Shown here: in pieces, positions 8,529 to 17,287 of the stretch
Layout: every line of letters begins with the position of its first letter
Position numbering within the stretch: position 1 is the stretch's first letter
NCBI GenBank assembly: GCA_002704825.1
Contig: PAIY01000054.1
Coordinates: forward strand, 1-43,871
Reading direction: 5' to 3'
Length of the DNA: 43,871 bases
DNA from: Phycisphaeraceae bacterium
Lineage (GTDB): Bacteria > Planctomycetota > Phycisphaerae > Phycisphaerales > Phycisphaeraceae
Made by a program: the position numbers and the translations under genes
The notes under the pieces: model-generated
What the model was told of the DNA's origin: nothing
What the model saw: the letters and a program-made list of their open reading frames with translations, nothing else
Database searches by the model: none

Positions 8529-10034
8529 ATGAGACACTTTTATGCTTTAATACTGCTTTTTGTGTACTCGTTGATACATGCAGAAGTCATCGTACATGGT
8601 GGTGAGCATATTGATGCCCCAAGCTCATTCTATTCAGTAAAGCTTAATGGAAAAGAGGCCTTTGTTCATCATTACAAAGTGTATGAGCCAATATATGATC
8701 AGATGTACAACTTTCTAAGTTATGTACATTTTGATATGAATGAGCCTGTAACCATTGAGGTTACCTTCAAAGATGAAATCATACCGGATGAAACCTGGCT
8801 AAGCCCCTTGAAAGACAGCATCCCTTATAGAATTGATGGAAATATATTAACCTTTGAACTGGACGCTCCTAAAAAGCTCATTCTAGGAATAAATTCTCCA
8901 AATGATAGCAATCCCAACCCTGAAAAGGAAGGGATTTTGGCCATTATAGGGATGCCTTTGGAAGAAGACATTCCCAACCTGGACGACTCAAGTGTGCTGA
9001 ATGTTAAAGATTTTCTTAGTCCACAGCACGCATTCGATCAATGCAGACCTGGAGGTACTGTGTACTTTCCAAAAGGTATCTATAGAGGACAGTTTACTGT
9101 CAAGCAAAATAATTCAACAGTTTACCTGGAAAGTGGAGCCATTATTATGGATTACAATACCCCGCTGATTATTAATGATAAAGATAGCATTACGATCAGA
9201 GGAAGAGGTTCACTCCAAACTCATTTTACTTCAACTGCCCCGGTTTTGGATCCCAGGAATGCAAACTATCTAACCATCGAAGGAATTGTTATGCGGATGG
9301 GAGGTGCAAGGATTCATAAAAATGGCAAGAAGTTGAGAGGGGCGGGTTTTGCGCTCTTTCCACATTACTGCAATTACCTGAAGATTCGTAATACAGCCAT
9401 TGTCAGGTATCCTCATGGTGCGGATGGTATGGATCCTGATAATTGTCAACACGTTGAGATTACAAACAACCTGATCATCTCAGGAGATGATGCTATCTGT
9501 CCAAAGACCATAGAGGAACCCTATGTGCCTATGCTGGATTTCAAGGTCTACAATAACATTATCAGAAATGGTCAGGCGAGTGGTTTTAAATTGGGTACCC
9601 ATGCTTTTACTAGGATGAGTGAAATTGAAGTAGACGGTCTGGATATGGTGCACACAGGTCAGTTGAAGTTATGTGATCGTAATATCGATAGCGATATTGA
9701 TGGTCTAAGGATCAAAAATGTAACAATCGAGTATGCAAAAAAGGCCATTCTCCAGGTTAGCGCCATTGATAATTGGAAGACGTCAAAGCCCTTTAGAGGC
9801 AACATCGATGTGACCATAGAAAATCTTAATGTAATGAAAACAGGGAGGCAAGACAACGCAGATGATTTTCCTGGACTATATCTCTTGGCAGAGCCCGGAT
9901 ATGAATGCAAAATCACCTTTATAAACCTAACAGTGGAAGGCCGAAAAATCCTAAGTTTGGAAGATTTAAAGGCAACGGGAAACTTTCCCGAAGGAAAAGC
10001 AAAAATTGAGAACGTGAAAGTTAAATTTCTGTAG
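8529..10034 (+). CDS. GH28/GH49-like parallel beta-helix glycosidase with N-terminal beta-sandwich
   Basis: I chose the start at 8529 (501 aa), 13 bases after the upstream stop, because it gives a proper signal peptide (MRHFYALILLFVYSLIHA); the upstream ATG at 8454 overlaps the esterase and would bury the signal. Residues ~19-160 look like a beta-sandwich, and residues ~165-500 like a right-handed beta-helix with repeated NN/I patterns. The acidic motifs HGADGMDPDN (296-305) and SGDDA (Asp320/Asp321) correspond to the N-x-D and GDD blocks of GH28 and related GH49 enzymes. That domain order is also reported for GH49 and some GH28-like proteins. The canonical GHG is not evident; QASGFKLGTHAF occupies the equivalent region. 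The substrate is unknown. Confidence 0.75.
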   Translation: MRHFYALILLFVYSLIHAEVIVHGGEHIDAPSSFYSVKLNGKEAFVHHYKVYEPIYDQMYNFLSYVHFDMNEPVTIEVTFKDEIIPDETWLSPLKDSIPYRIDGNILTFELDAPKKLILGINSPNDSNPNPEKEGILAIIGMPLEEDIPNLDDSSVLNVKDFLSPQHAFDQCRPGGTVYFPKGIYRGQFTVKQNNSTVYLESGAIIMDYNTPLIINDKDSITIRGRGSLQTHFTSTAPVLDPRNANYLTIEGIVMRMGGARIHKNGKKLRGAGFALFPHYCNYLKIRNTAIVRYPHGADGMDPDNCQHVEITNNLIISGDDAICPKTIEEPYVPMLDFKVYNNIIRNGQASGFKLGTHAFTRMSEIEVDGLDMVHTGQLKLCDRNIDSDIDGLRIKNVTIEYAKKAILQVSAIDNWKTSKPFRGNIDVTIENLNVMKTGRQDNADDFPGLYLLAEPGYECKITFINLTVEGRKILSLEDLKATGNFPEGKAKIENVKVKFL

Positions 10035-10064
10035 AGTTCATACAATTAAATAATAAAAAAAAGA

Positions 10065-11936
10065 ATGAAATATAATATTATAGTCTTCATAATTACCTTC
10101 CAAACGGGATTGCTTGGCTTCAGCCAAAGTGAAAATGTAATTATTAAGGAAGATCTCAGTCTTGGTACCACCTCAGGTATAATGGTGGGAGGAACCTGGG
10201 TAAAGGAAGGGTATCAACCAGGGAAAGGACAGAATCATATTCTTTATGAACTGGATGAACCTATAAAAGAGGGCTATGTGGAGTTTGAATTTAAGGGGAT
10301 GTCACAAGAGGAAATACCAGAAAACGGAGATCATGGCTTTTTTGCCATGTACGATGGTTTGGGTATTTCGGAGCCCATAAAATACAAGAATGCCTTTAAG
10401 CAGAACCATTTTAGGTGGAATGTCCACTGGAGGCAGAATAAGAATTCTTTAAAATCAGTTGTTTCTTGCGCGAATGCATCCAAAGATCATACATCCGAAG
10501 CCGTCTTTAAAAATAGTCAGCGAGACTGGAGTGAAGAACCAACAGGTGAGTCCTTTGAATGGGATAAAGACCAATGGTATACCATGAAAATACAATGGTG
10601 CAATCAATCATTCACGGTCTTTATTGATAACGAAGTAAAATGGCAGGTGACCGGACCTTTTGATTATGCACCAAACAATCAAAAAATATGGTTAGGTAGT
10701 GCTCCAGGGTACTACCATGAAGGAACTGGAAAATATAAATATTGGTCATTACTGGACAGTATGGTTTACAAAAATTTTAAACTGGTTTCATATGATCAAC
10801 CTACTAAAATGGATCGGGGAGAAGTAGGTGCATTCAAGGATAAGTTTGTTTGGACAAAAACCGGACAGGCATTTGTTCCCAATTTCATTATGTTAGATGC
10901 CCTTAGCAAGGATCTCAGTAAGATTACTGAGGATAATCTCGATGACTTTATTGATGAGTTTATCGTCGACCATGGCTTTACAGGCATCCACTTTATGGTG
11001 GCAGGTCAGTGGTTTCACATCGGAGACAAGACTGTGAGTAAGAAAGACTCCATCGTAGACCCGGAAACCATTGATAAAGTTAGGCTTATCGTTCAAAAAG
11101 TATATGCAGCAGGTGGTTCGGTCCATTTCTGGGTTTGGGGAGATCACCAGCGAAGTCAGACTTCACGAAGTACCGTGGGAGGTATCATGGGTAAACAGGA
11201 GCGGAGGCTTATGGATGTAATTGCGAAGGAGCTCGGGCCTTTGAAAGGATGGACCATGTCTTATGGATTTGATCTGTTTGAATGGGTTAAAAGTGAACAA
11301 CTCAACGAATGGCATGAATACATGTGGTCAAAAAGAGGGTGGAACCACCTAATGGGTGCACGGTCCAATACAAATGAAATGATGCAGATCTCAGAATCAA
11401 TGGATTATTCAAGCTATGAATGGCATAAGCCCTGGTATGAAGAGCTGGTAAGTATGATTAAAGATAGACCCGGAAAGCCTTCCTTCTCTGAAGACAGGTA
11501 TAGGATAAGACACCCCAGCAAGTATCCTATAAAGGATTATGATGAAGAAGAAACACGTCGAGGACTCTGGCATCATACCATGGCAGGTGGTGTTGCAGCA
11601 ATATGGGGGAATCTGGATGGTGACGGAGTGTATGAGAATAAAGAAGAATTAAAATCCTTCTCCATTTTCTGGAATGAGAATAAAAGGTTTAGAAGTGACA
11701 TGCGCAGAGACAATCAATTGACTAATGGGTACTGTCTTAGGTCATCAGACCAGCTTTTTGTCTACTACAAGGAGGATACGGATATCCTTAATTACACATT
11801 TGATGGAGAGGAAAAATCGGTGAAGGCCATTGATACTCAAAAACCATATAAAGAACTTGCAATAGGAGCAAGAGAAGCAGGTACCTATGCGTTCAAAGCA
11901 CCCTATCAATCCGATTGGGTTCTTGTGGTTGAGTAA
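10065..11936 (+). CDS. Two-domain secreted glycosidase: LamG-like jelly roll plus TIM-barrel (GH-A-like)
   Basis: This 623-aa protein has a signal peptide (residues 1-21). Residues ~25-240 look like a concanavalin-type beta-sandwich (KEGYVEFEFKG, WYTMKIQWCNQSFTVFIDN, and a final strand with YKNFKLVSY), probably for glycan binding. Residues ~260-560 look like a TIM barrel; candidate catalytic acids are Glu406 (DLFEW) and Glu476 (SFSED), judged only by position and context. A DGDG loop follows (DLDG-like, near residue 520). The last ~70 residues form the small beta-domain (ending YQSDWVLVVE) that often follows DUF4038/GH140-like barrels. The closest match from memory is this DUF4038-type group, without a firm family. 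It lies between the beta-helix enzyme and the second acetylesterase. Confidence 0.65.
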   Translation: MKYNIIVFIITFQTGLLGFSQSENVIIKEDLSLGTTSGIMVGGTWVKEGYQPGKGQNHILYELDEPIKEGYVEFEFKGMSQEEIPENGDHGFFAMYDGLGISEPIKYKNAFKQNHFRWNVHWRQNKNSLKSVVSCANASKDHTSEAVFKNSQRDWSEEPTGESFEWDKDQWYTMKIQWCNQSFTVFIDNEVKWQVTGPFDYAPNNQKIWLGSAPGYYHEGTGKYKYWSLLDSMVYKNFKLVSYDQPTKMDRGEVGAFKDKFVWTKTGQAFVPNFIMLDALSKDLSKITEDNLDDFIDEFIVDHGFTGIHFMVAGQWFHIGDKTVSKKDSIVDPETIDKVRLIVQKVYAAGGSVHFWVWGDHQRSQTSRSTVGGIMGKQERRLMDVIAKELGPLKGWTMSYGFDLFEWVKSEQLNEWHEYMWSKRGWNHLMGARSNTNEMMQISESMDYSSYEWHKPWYEELVSMIKDRPGKPSFSEDRYRIRHPSKYPIKDYDEEETRRGLWHHTMAGGVAAIWGNLDGDGVYENKEELKSFSIFWNENKRFRSDMRRDNQLTNGYCLRSSDQLFVYYKEDTDILNYTFDGEEKSVKAIDTQKPYKELAIGAREAGTYAFKAPYQSDWVLVVE

Positions 11937-11985
11937 ATCTGAAATACCAATAAAATTAGTTACTTATAGAGTTAACAGTTCAAGT

Positions 11986-13383
11986 ATGAATATAAGATAT
12001 GCATTTATACCTTTCATTTTTGTTTCCTTTCTATTAAAGGCAGAGATAAAACTCCCCTCAATTTTCAGTAGTCATATGGTATTGCAACAGGAGACAAAGG
12101 TAAAGTTTTGGGGAACTTCCGCCGAAATGAGAGAAGTCACTCTGGCACCCTCATGGAACAATGAAATTTATAGAACTAAATCAGATAAGGAAGGAAATTG
12201 GGAGTTTGTTCTTAGCACACCTTCTGCTGGGGGACCGTATGATATTGTCATTTCCGATGGGGCAGCACTTACTCTTGGTAATGTGCTGATTGGGGAAGTA
12301 TGGATATGCTCTGGACAGTCAAATATGGCCATGCCAATGCGGGGCTTATTGAACCAGCCTGTCAAGGGTTCAAATGAGGCTGTTGCAAGATCAGAAAATC
12401 CAAACATCAGGTTATTTACTGTTGGCAGAAACAGTGACCTCAAACCACTTGACGATTTCAAGGGCAAATGGAAACATTGCTTGCCAGGCAATGTAGCAGA
12501 CTTTAGTGCTGTAGGTTATTTTTTCGGTGATCTACTGAATGAAACACTAGATGTACCAGTTGGTCTCATTTGTACTAGTTGGGGTGGAAGTAAAATTGAA
12601 GCATGGATGAGTGCAGATGTCCTTAGAAATTATAATTGGGTGGAGATCCCAAAAAAGCTAGAGGAGAAAAAGCGGCCCAATAGGACACCGACACTACTCT
12701 ATAACGCTATGATTCATCCAATGATCGGATATGGTATTCGTGGAATTATTTGGTATCAGGGAGAATCCAACAAAAACAAACCAGAGCAATATGAGGAGCT
12801 CATGCAAGGGTTGGTGGAAAGTTGGAGATCAGATTGGGGAATGGGAGACTTTCCTTTTTACTATGTTCAAATCGCACCTTTCGGTTACAATGGATTGAAT
12901 TCTGCCTTTTTTAGAGAAGCACAGCTAAAGGCTGCGGATAAAATACCAAATAGTGGATTGGTTAGCTTATTAGATATTGGGGATGAAAAAGGCATACATC
13001 CAGCACAAAAGAAAGAAGTCGGGGAACGGTTGGGGTTTATAGCACTTTCAAAAACGTACGGAAAAGAGGGGATTGCTTGGTCGGGACCGATGCTGAAAGA
13101 TTTTAGGATAGCTGGTAGGAAAGTCTATCTAACCTTTGATCATGCGGAAAAAGGGTTGACCTCTTATGGGAAAGACCTAACTAATTTTACGATAGCTGGT
13201 AATGATAGAAAATTTTATCCTGCCCAGGCTAAGATTACAAAAGAAGGCATAACGCTTGAATCGGATGAAGTAGACAACCCAGTTGCAGTTCGTTATGGAT
13301 TTCAGGATTTTGTCATTGGGGATTTGTTCAATACGGCTGGTCTGCCTGCCTCATCTTTTCGTACAGATGATTGGAATGAGTAG
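11986..13383 (+). CDS. SASA/DUF303-type SGNH carbohydrate acetylesterase (second paralogue)
   Basis: I chose the start at 11986 (465 aa) because it gives a signal peptide (MNIRYAFIPFIFVSFLLKA) followed by the LPSIFSSHMVLQQ family opening; the upstream ATG at 11887 overlaps the previous gene. Catalytic elements are GQSNM (Ser112), WYQGESN (Glu260), and DIGDEKGIHP (Asp330, His338). The protein aligns end to end with the 7121-8515 product, and both end in a LFNTxGLPASSF stretch, so the pair arose by duplication. Two co-located copies may deacetylate different positions or different fragment sizes of the same polymer. This copy keeps the usual His-Pro, so it is the more canonical of the two. Confidence 0.9.
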   Translation: MNIRYAFIPFIFVSFLLKAEIKLPSIFSSHMVLQQETKVKFWGTSAEMREVTLAPSWNNEIYRTKSDKEGNWEFVLSTPSAGGPYDIVISDGAALTLGNVLIGEVWICSGQSNMAMPMRGLLNQPVKGSNEAVARSENPNIRLFTVGRNSDLKPLDDFKGKWKHCLPGNVADFSAVGYFFGDLLNETLDVPVGLICTSWGGSKIEAWMSADVLRNYNWVEIPKKLEEKKRPNRTPTLLYNAMIHPMIGYGIRGIIWYQGESNKNKPEQYEELMQGLVESWRSDWGMGDFPFYYVQIAPFGYNGLNSAFFREAQLKAADKIPNSGLVSLLDIGDEKGIHPAQKKEVGERLGFIALSKTYGKEGIAWSGPMLKDFRIAGRKVYLTFDHAEKGLTSYGKDLTNFTIAGNDRKFYPAQAKITKEGITLESDEVDNPVAVRYGFQDFVIGDLFNTAGLPASSFRTDDWNE

Positions 13384-13431
13384 TTATTAAATGGAACATT
13401 TTAATTAGTTAAAGCAATTGGATATTTCAAT

Positions 13432-14970
13432 ATGAAAAATAAGATACTTTTCTTACACTTTCTCATTTCTATTTGTTTCAGTTCATTGACTCACTCTCAA
13501 GCCATTCGATTAGAAAAGACAGGTACTAGAATGGCTTACTTTACCTATAATGGTCAGCCACTGTTGTCATTTGGTGGTGGAGCTGGTGATGGAATGTTTT
13601 GGCTTAGTGAGGATGCATTCGATTATAAGAACTGGGCCAATTGGGAAGCTGATTTTGGTATGAATCATTCGAGAGATTATCCGCCATTGAGTTGGAAAGG
13701 AATTGAAATAAAAACAAAGGAAAATGGAGGTAAAATTGATAATGTGCTATTTCCTTATGAGGAAACAAGTCGGGGGAGCCGACTCTTTGATCTCACCAAG
13801 TTTAATGATGAATATTGGCAGAAATTCAGAGCCCAGTGCAAATATCTTGAATCTAAAGGAATAATTATCCATTTACTCATGTGGAACGGATGGCAAACAA
13901 ATCCGGATTTTCCCGAAAACATATCCTGGAAGTACCACTTTTTCAACCCAGATCATAATGTAAATGAGTTTACGGAGGTAGCTAAAAATGATTGGAGGGA
14001 AATATATTATTCAGTGGAAAATAATAATTCGGAATTGGTTGCTGCTCAAAAAGCCTGGTTTGAGAAATTAGTTGAGATGACCTATGACCTGGACAATGTA
14101 TACTACGATTTGGTGCATGAATTTGGTGATCTCATCACGGGGGGTGACCTAAAAACAGCACCAAGCAAACGCTGGATCGAAGCAATGGCATTGGCGGTGC
14201 GTGCCAAATGGGAATCTCTAAACCCTGATCGGCCTATTATTTTGGGAATGGATGCAGGAGCAAATCACTTAAATTGGGATAAGGAAACTCCTGACTATAT
14301 CGACTGGATCTATTCACGGCCTTATTTTGATGTTTTAATATTTGGAAAAATTCATAAACGTGAAAGAGCAATTGGATGGAGGGTGAAGTATAAAAAACCT
14401 TATATCGGACAGGAAGCCTGGGATGAAAATGGCGTGAAGTACTCAGTTCGGGTTCCGGAAGATCATAATCACATGCGTAAGTATTTTTGGAAGTTTATGA
14501 TGTTCAAATGTCAGCAAATGGATCTTTACCATAAGCCCCGTAAGGGGAGAGGCTTAAATGTCCCTGGTTATGATTTAAACTATAATCCCTATGGTATCAA
14601 CCAATTTGAAAAGCATGCCCTCGTTCTCCGTGAGTTTTTCAACAGTATCAAAGATTATGAAAATCTATGGTTTCAGGGTGAAGTGAAACAAGGTCCGGGT
14701 ATACATCAATATGTTTTGAGTTCTGATGAGGAAGTCATTATCTATCTTTCATCTGCAACTGGCCAGGAAAACATTCTCTACCCATCGGAGACACTTGTTG
14801 TTGATAATCTGTCACTAATTGCCGGGAAAAGATATACCCTCGAAGTATTTGATCCGAAAAAGGGTGTGATCAGTAAAAGATCTTACCGGAAAAGGAAAAA
14901 TGCTAACGCAACTGAGTTACAGATGGAACTACCTGGATTTACGGATGATCTGGTGATCCATGTTTATTAG
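13432..14970 (+). CDS. Secreted TIM-barrel glycoside hydrolase of clan GH-A type, family not assigned
   Basis: This 512-aa protein has a signal peptide (about residues 1-23, ending THSQ). The body reads like a clan GH-A (beta/alpha)8 barrel: an early substrate-site stretch (GMNHSRDYPP), an inner strand WNGW, a candidate acid/base Glu230 in YYDLVHEFGD at the end of strand 4, and a candidate nucleophile Glu328 in KPYIGQEAW at strand 7. The final ~80 residues (from about 425) form a small beta-domain. Similar architecture occurs in GH5-like, GH39-like and DUF4038-type enzymes, but no family is certain. Family knowledge suggests a retaining mechanism if the two glutamates are right. It is the last gene of the tightly spaced left run; a weak hairpin with a T run follows. 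Confidence 0.7.
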   Translation: MKNKILFLHFLISICFSSLTHSQAIRLEKTGTRMAYFTYNGQPLLSFGGGAGDGMFWLSEDAFDYKNWANWEADFGMNHSRDYPPLSWKGIEIKTKENGGKIDNVLFPYEETSRGSRLFDLTKFNDEYWQKFRAQCKYLESKGIIIHLLMWNGWQTNPDFPENISWKYHFFNPDHNVNEFTEVAKNDWREIYYSVENNNSELVAAQKAWFEKLVEMTYDLDNVYYDLVHEFGDLITGGDLKTAPSKRWIEAMALAVRAKWESLNPDRPIILGMDAGANHLNWDKETPDYIDWIYSRPYFDVLIFGKIHKRERAIGWRVKYKKPYIGQEAWDENGVKYSVRVPEDHNHMRKYFWKFMMFKCQQMDLYHKPRKGRGLNVPGYDLNYNPYGINQFEKHALVLREFFNSIKDYENLWFQGEVKQGPGIHQYVLSSDEEVIIYLSSATGQENILYPSETLVVDNLSLIAGKRYTLEVFDPKKGVISKRSYRKRKNANATELQMELPGFTDDLVIHVY

Positions 14971-15022
14971 ATTCATAAGAAGTTATTGAGACGATAATAG
15001 ACAGAACTCAATCCTCATCAAC

Positions 15023-15053
15023 AATAGCTATTAAGCTTCTGGAGCTGTTTTTT
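15023..15053 (+). terminator. Weak intrinsic terminator-like hairpin
   Basis: A 7-base arm (15023-15029, AATAGCT) pairs with 15043-15049 (AGCTGTT, one wobble) across a 13-base loop, and six T follow (15048-15053). It lies in the 125-base gap between the GH-A-type gene and the DUF1961-like gene, where a break between transcription units would be expected. The stem is short, so the call is tentative. Confidence 0.35.
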
Positions 15054-15095
15054 CATGAATTGACTTTAAATTGTGAGATCGTAAAGCAATAAAAT

Positions 15096-15776
15096 ATGGT
15101 AAGAGTATGGATGAGTTTCTTGATTCTTCTTGTTGCGTTACCAGCTTGTCAAAACAAGGAAAACATTATTTATGAGGAAGATTTTAATTATCCGGATGGA
15201 GAATTACCGGTACTTTGGTGGAGCGAAGGCTGCGAAGCATCTATTTTAGATGGTCATTTGTTTGTCAATGCTGACACACAAATGCCAAAGGTATCAACTG
15301 TTTGGTTAAATATGGAGCTTCGTGGGAATGTAGAAATAACATTTGATGCACACATCATTTCATCGCAAGATACAGCCAATAATATCAATGCTTTTTTTAT
15401 GTATTCTGACCCAAATGGAAGCCTGATATCTTCAACTTCGGAAAGAAGGGAGGGCACCTATTCATCTTATCATTCACTGAATGGATATATTTTCACCAAT
15501 GTTCGTAATGGAGAGGAGAAGGTTCGTTTTCGATTTAGAGATAATCCCGGCTTTCATTTATTGGATGAGAAATTTATGAAGCTGGAGAGTAGTGACATCC
15601 AGCATATTAAGATAGTTAAGTCAGAAGCCCGGATCCAATATTGGGCAAATGATCAGAAAATTTTTGACTTCGAAGAAGATGAGTTCAATCCTATACATCG
15701 TTCAGGTTATTTTGGTTTCAGGACCTGGCATACGTCCCTTTGGTGGGACAACTTTAAGGTGGTTGATTTAAACTAA
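15096..15776 (+). CDS. DUF1961/DUF6250-like lipoprotein with jelly-roll fold
   Basis: This 226-aa protein has an N-terminal hydrophobic segment ending in the lipobox LPAC (Cys18), so it should be lipid-anchored. The rest looks like a single concanavalin-type beta-sandwich: it opens with EEDFNYPDGELP and closes with RSGYFGFRTWHTSLWWDNF followed by a final strand KVVDLN, a pattern I associate with the DUF1961/DUF6250 group found in PULs of Bacteroidota. No catalytic residue set can be named. It may be a glycan-binding protein or an enzyme of an undescribed type. It is followed 23 bases later by the enolase-superfamily gene, with which it probably forms a two-gene unit. Confidence 0.7.
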   Translation: MVRVWMSFLILLVALPACQNKENIIYEEDFNYPDGELPVLWWSEGCEASILDGHLFVNADTQMPKVSTVWLNMELRGNVEITFDAHIISSQDTANNINAFFMYSDPNGSLISSTSERREGTYSSYHSLNGYIFTNVRNGEEKVRFRFRDNPGFHLLDEKFMKLESSDIQHIKIVKSEARIQYWANDQKIFDFEEDEFNPIHRSGYFGFRTWHTSLWWDNFKVVDLN

Positions 15777-15799
15777 ATAGGAATGATGGGATATCGCAA

Positions 15800-17077
15800 A
15801 TGAAAATAACAAGAGTAGATTCTAATTTTGAAAGAGAGAAGTTGAATGTATCCTATCGCTTCAAAGGAAGTGAAGTGTCCGAGCTGTGGCAAACAGTCTG
15901 CTATTTGGAGTCAGATTCCAATCATTCTGCTATTGGTTTAGGAACGCAAAGTGTTTTGTGGTCTGATCCAAAAGTATTTTTTGATCACTCTGAAAATGGA
16001 GGTAATGCACTCATGTACGCTATGAGCGAATATGCACTCCAATTAATCAATAATAATTCCTTCACAGATCCTTTAGCGGTACTTGATGAATTGCTCCCAG
16101 AAGTTCATGCGTATGGAAAGATCATTACTGGTAATCCGGATTTAAGAAAAACATTTGCCCTCAATTCCCTGGTTTGTGTAGACAATGCCCTTTGGAAACT
16201 CTATGCTGACCACAATGGGTTTGAATGTTTTGATGACATGATTCCAGATATTTATAAGTCCGGGTTATCATATCGTCATAGTCAAGTGGCAAGTATTCCG
16301 GCATTTGGCATTGGGAGTGATGTGTCAAAGATCAAGGCTGCAGCAGATCAGGGGTATTTTATTATGAAACTAAAGACTGGTGCTCCGGGGAATCAGAAGG
16401 AAATGATTGATAAGGACATTCAGTTTCTAACTGAAATTCATAAAACCATAGGTAGCTATGAAACCCCATATACCAAAAATGGAAAGATCCCATACTACTT
16501 TGATGCCAATGGAAGATACGAGCATATAGATACATTAAAGCGTTTTATAGACCATGCAGACAAGATCAAAGCCCTTGATCAAATAGCTGTTTTAGAGGAG
16601 CCTTTTGATGAATTCAATGAGAGCTATGTTGGAGACTTGGGCGTTTGCATTGCTGCCGATGAGAGTGCTCATACGGATGAAGATGCAAAGAACAAAATAG
16701 AACAAGGATACGGGGCCATTGCTGTTAAAGCCGTTGCAAAGACACTAAGTATGACGATGAAAATAGCACAAATGGCTTATGAGGAAAATATACCCTGTTT
16801 TTGTGCAGATTTAACGGTAAATCCTATTCTGGTAGATTGGAACAAGAATGTGGCTGCGAGGTTACAGCCTTTTCCCGGAATGAAGATCGGACTTCTGGAA
16901 TCCAATGGTCATCAATATTATAAAAATTGGGACCAAATGATGAGCTATCACCCACGGTCTGGTGCTTCATGGGAACAGGCAAAAAATGGGCTGTATCCTT
17001 TAGATAAGGAATTTTATGAGGAAAGTGGGGGTGTGCTCATCTCTCCTCCCCACTATATGGAGATGTTTGAGAAGTAA
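15800..17077 (+). CDS. Enolase-superfamily enzyme (MLE/mandelate racemase-like), cytoplasmic
   Basis: This 425-aa protein lacks a signal peptide, making it the only clearly cytoplasmic metabolic enzyme in the window. It has the superfamily's KxK on strand 2 (Lys190-Leu-Lys192), the three metal-binding acids Asp235 (DANGR), Glu266/Glu267 (LEEPF) and Asp287 (AADES), and Lys310 (AVKAV) at the position expected for the second catalytic lysine. A Lys/Lys arrangement is typical of the muconate lactonising subgroup (racemases, epimerases, cycloisomerases) rather than the Lys/His pair of mandelate racemase or the sugar-acid dehydratases. A role in converting an acidic monosaccharide or lactone released by the locus is inferred. 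It is not confidently any named enzyme. It precedes the regulatory cassette by 210 bases. Confidence 0.85.
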   Translation: MKITRVDSNFEREKLNVSYRFKGSEVSELWQTVCYLESDSNHSAIGLGTQSVLWSDPKVFFDHSENGGNALMYAMSEYALQLINNNSFTDPLAVLDELLPEVHAYGKIITGNPDLRKTFALNSLVCVDNALWKLYADHNGFECFDDMIPDIYKSGLSYRHSQVASIPAFGIGSDVSKIKAAADQGYFIMKLKTGAPGNQKEMIDKDIQFLTEIHKTIGSYETPYTKNGKIPYYFDANGRYEHIDTLKRFIDHADKIKALDQIAVLEEPFDEFNESYVGDLGVCIAADESAHTDEDAKNKIEQGYGAIAVKAVAKTLSMTMKIAQMAYEENIPCFCADLTVNPILVDWNKNVAARLQPFPGMKIGLLESNGHQYYKNWDQMMSYHPRSGASWEQAKNGLYPLDKEFYEESGGVLISPPHYMEMFEK

Positions 17078-17195
17078 TGTGCAAAATCTTAAATTGGTAA
17101 GGTAAGGCACAATATTGGTTGCTAATCATTAGTAGTGCTCCAACTATTCTCTTATATTGGATTCAAATTTTAGTATTGAACAAGGTAAAAATTGT

Positions 17196-17225
17196 GATAT
17201 CTCAAATTCAGATATTGAATATCTT
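17196..17225. promoter_or_regulatory. Cluster of GATAT half-sites upstream of the sigma gene
   Basis: In the AT-rich 210-base gap before the ECF sigma gene there is a dyad AGATAT-tga-ATATCT (17210-17224) and a further GATATCT at 17196-17202. It could be an operator, but the region is very AT-rich and the match may be chance. I saw no convincing phylum-type promoter (TTTG / TAnnTTTG at correct spacing) in this gap. Confidence 0.18.
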
Positions 17226-17287
17226 GATTTAATTTTAATATTTTCAATACATTTATTATTCAAACCGCTTGTAGCGTAGGAAATTAA

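Noticed and set aside
11887..11985. Upstream start for the second acetylesterase at 11887
   Set aside because: It overlaps the preceding gene by 50 bases and hides the signal peptide at 11986.
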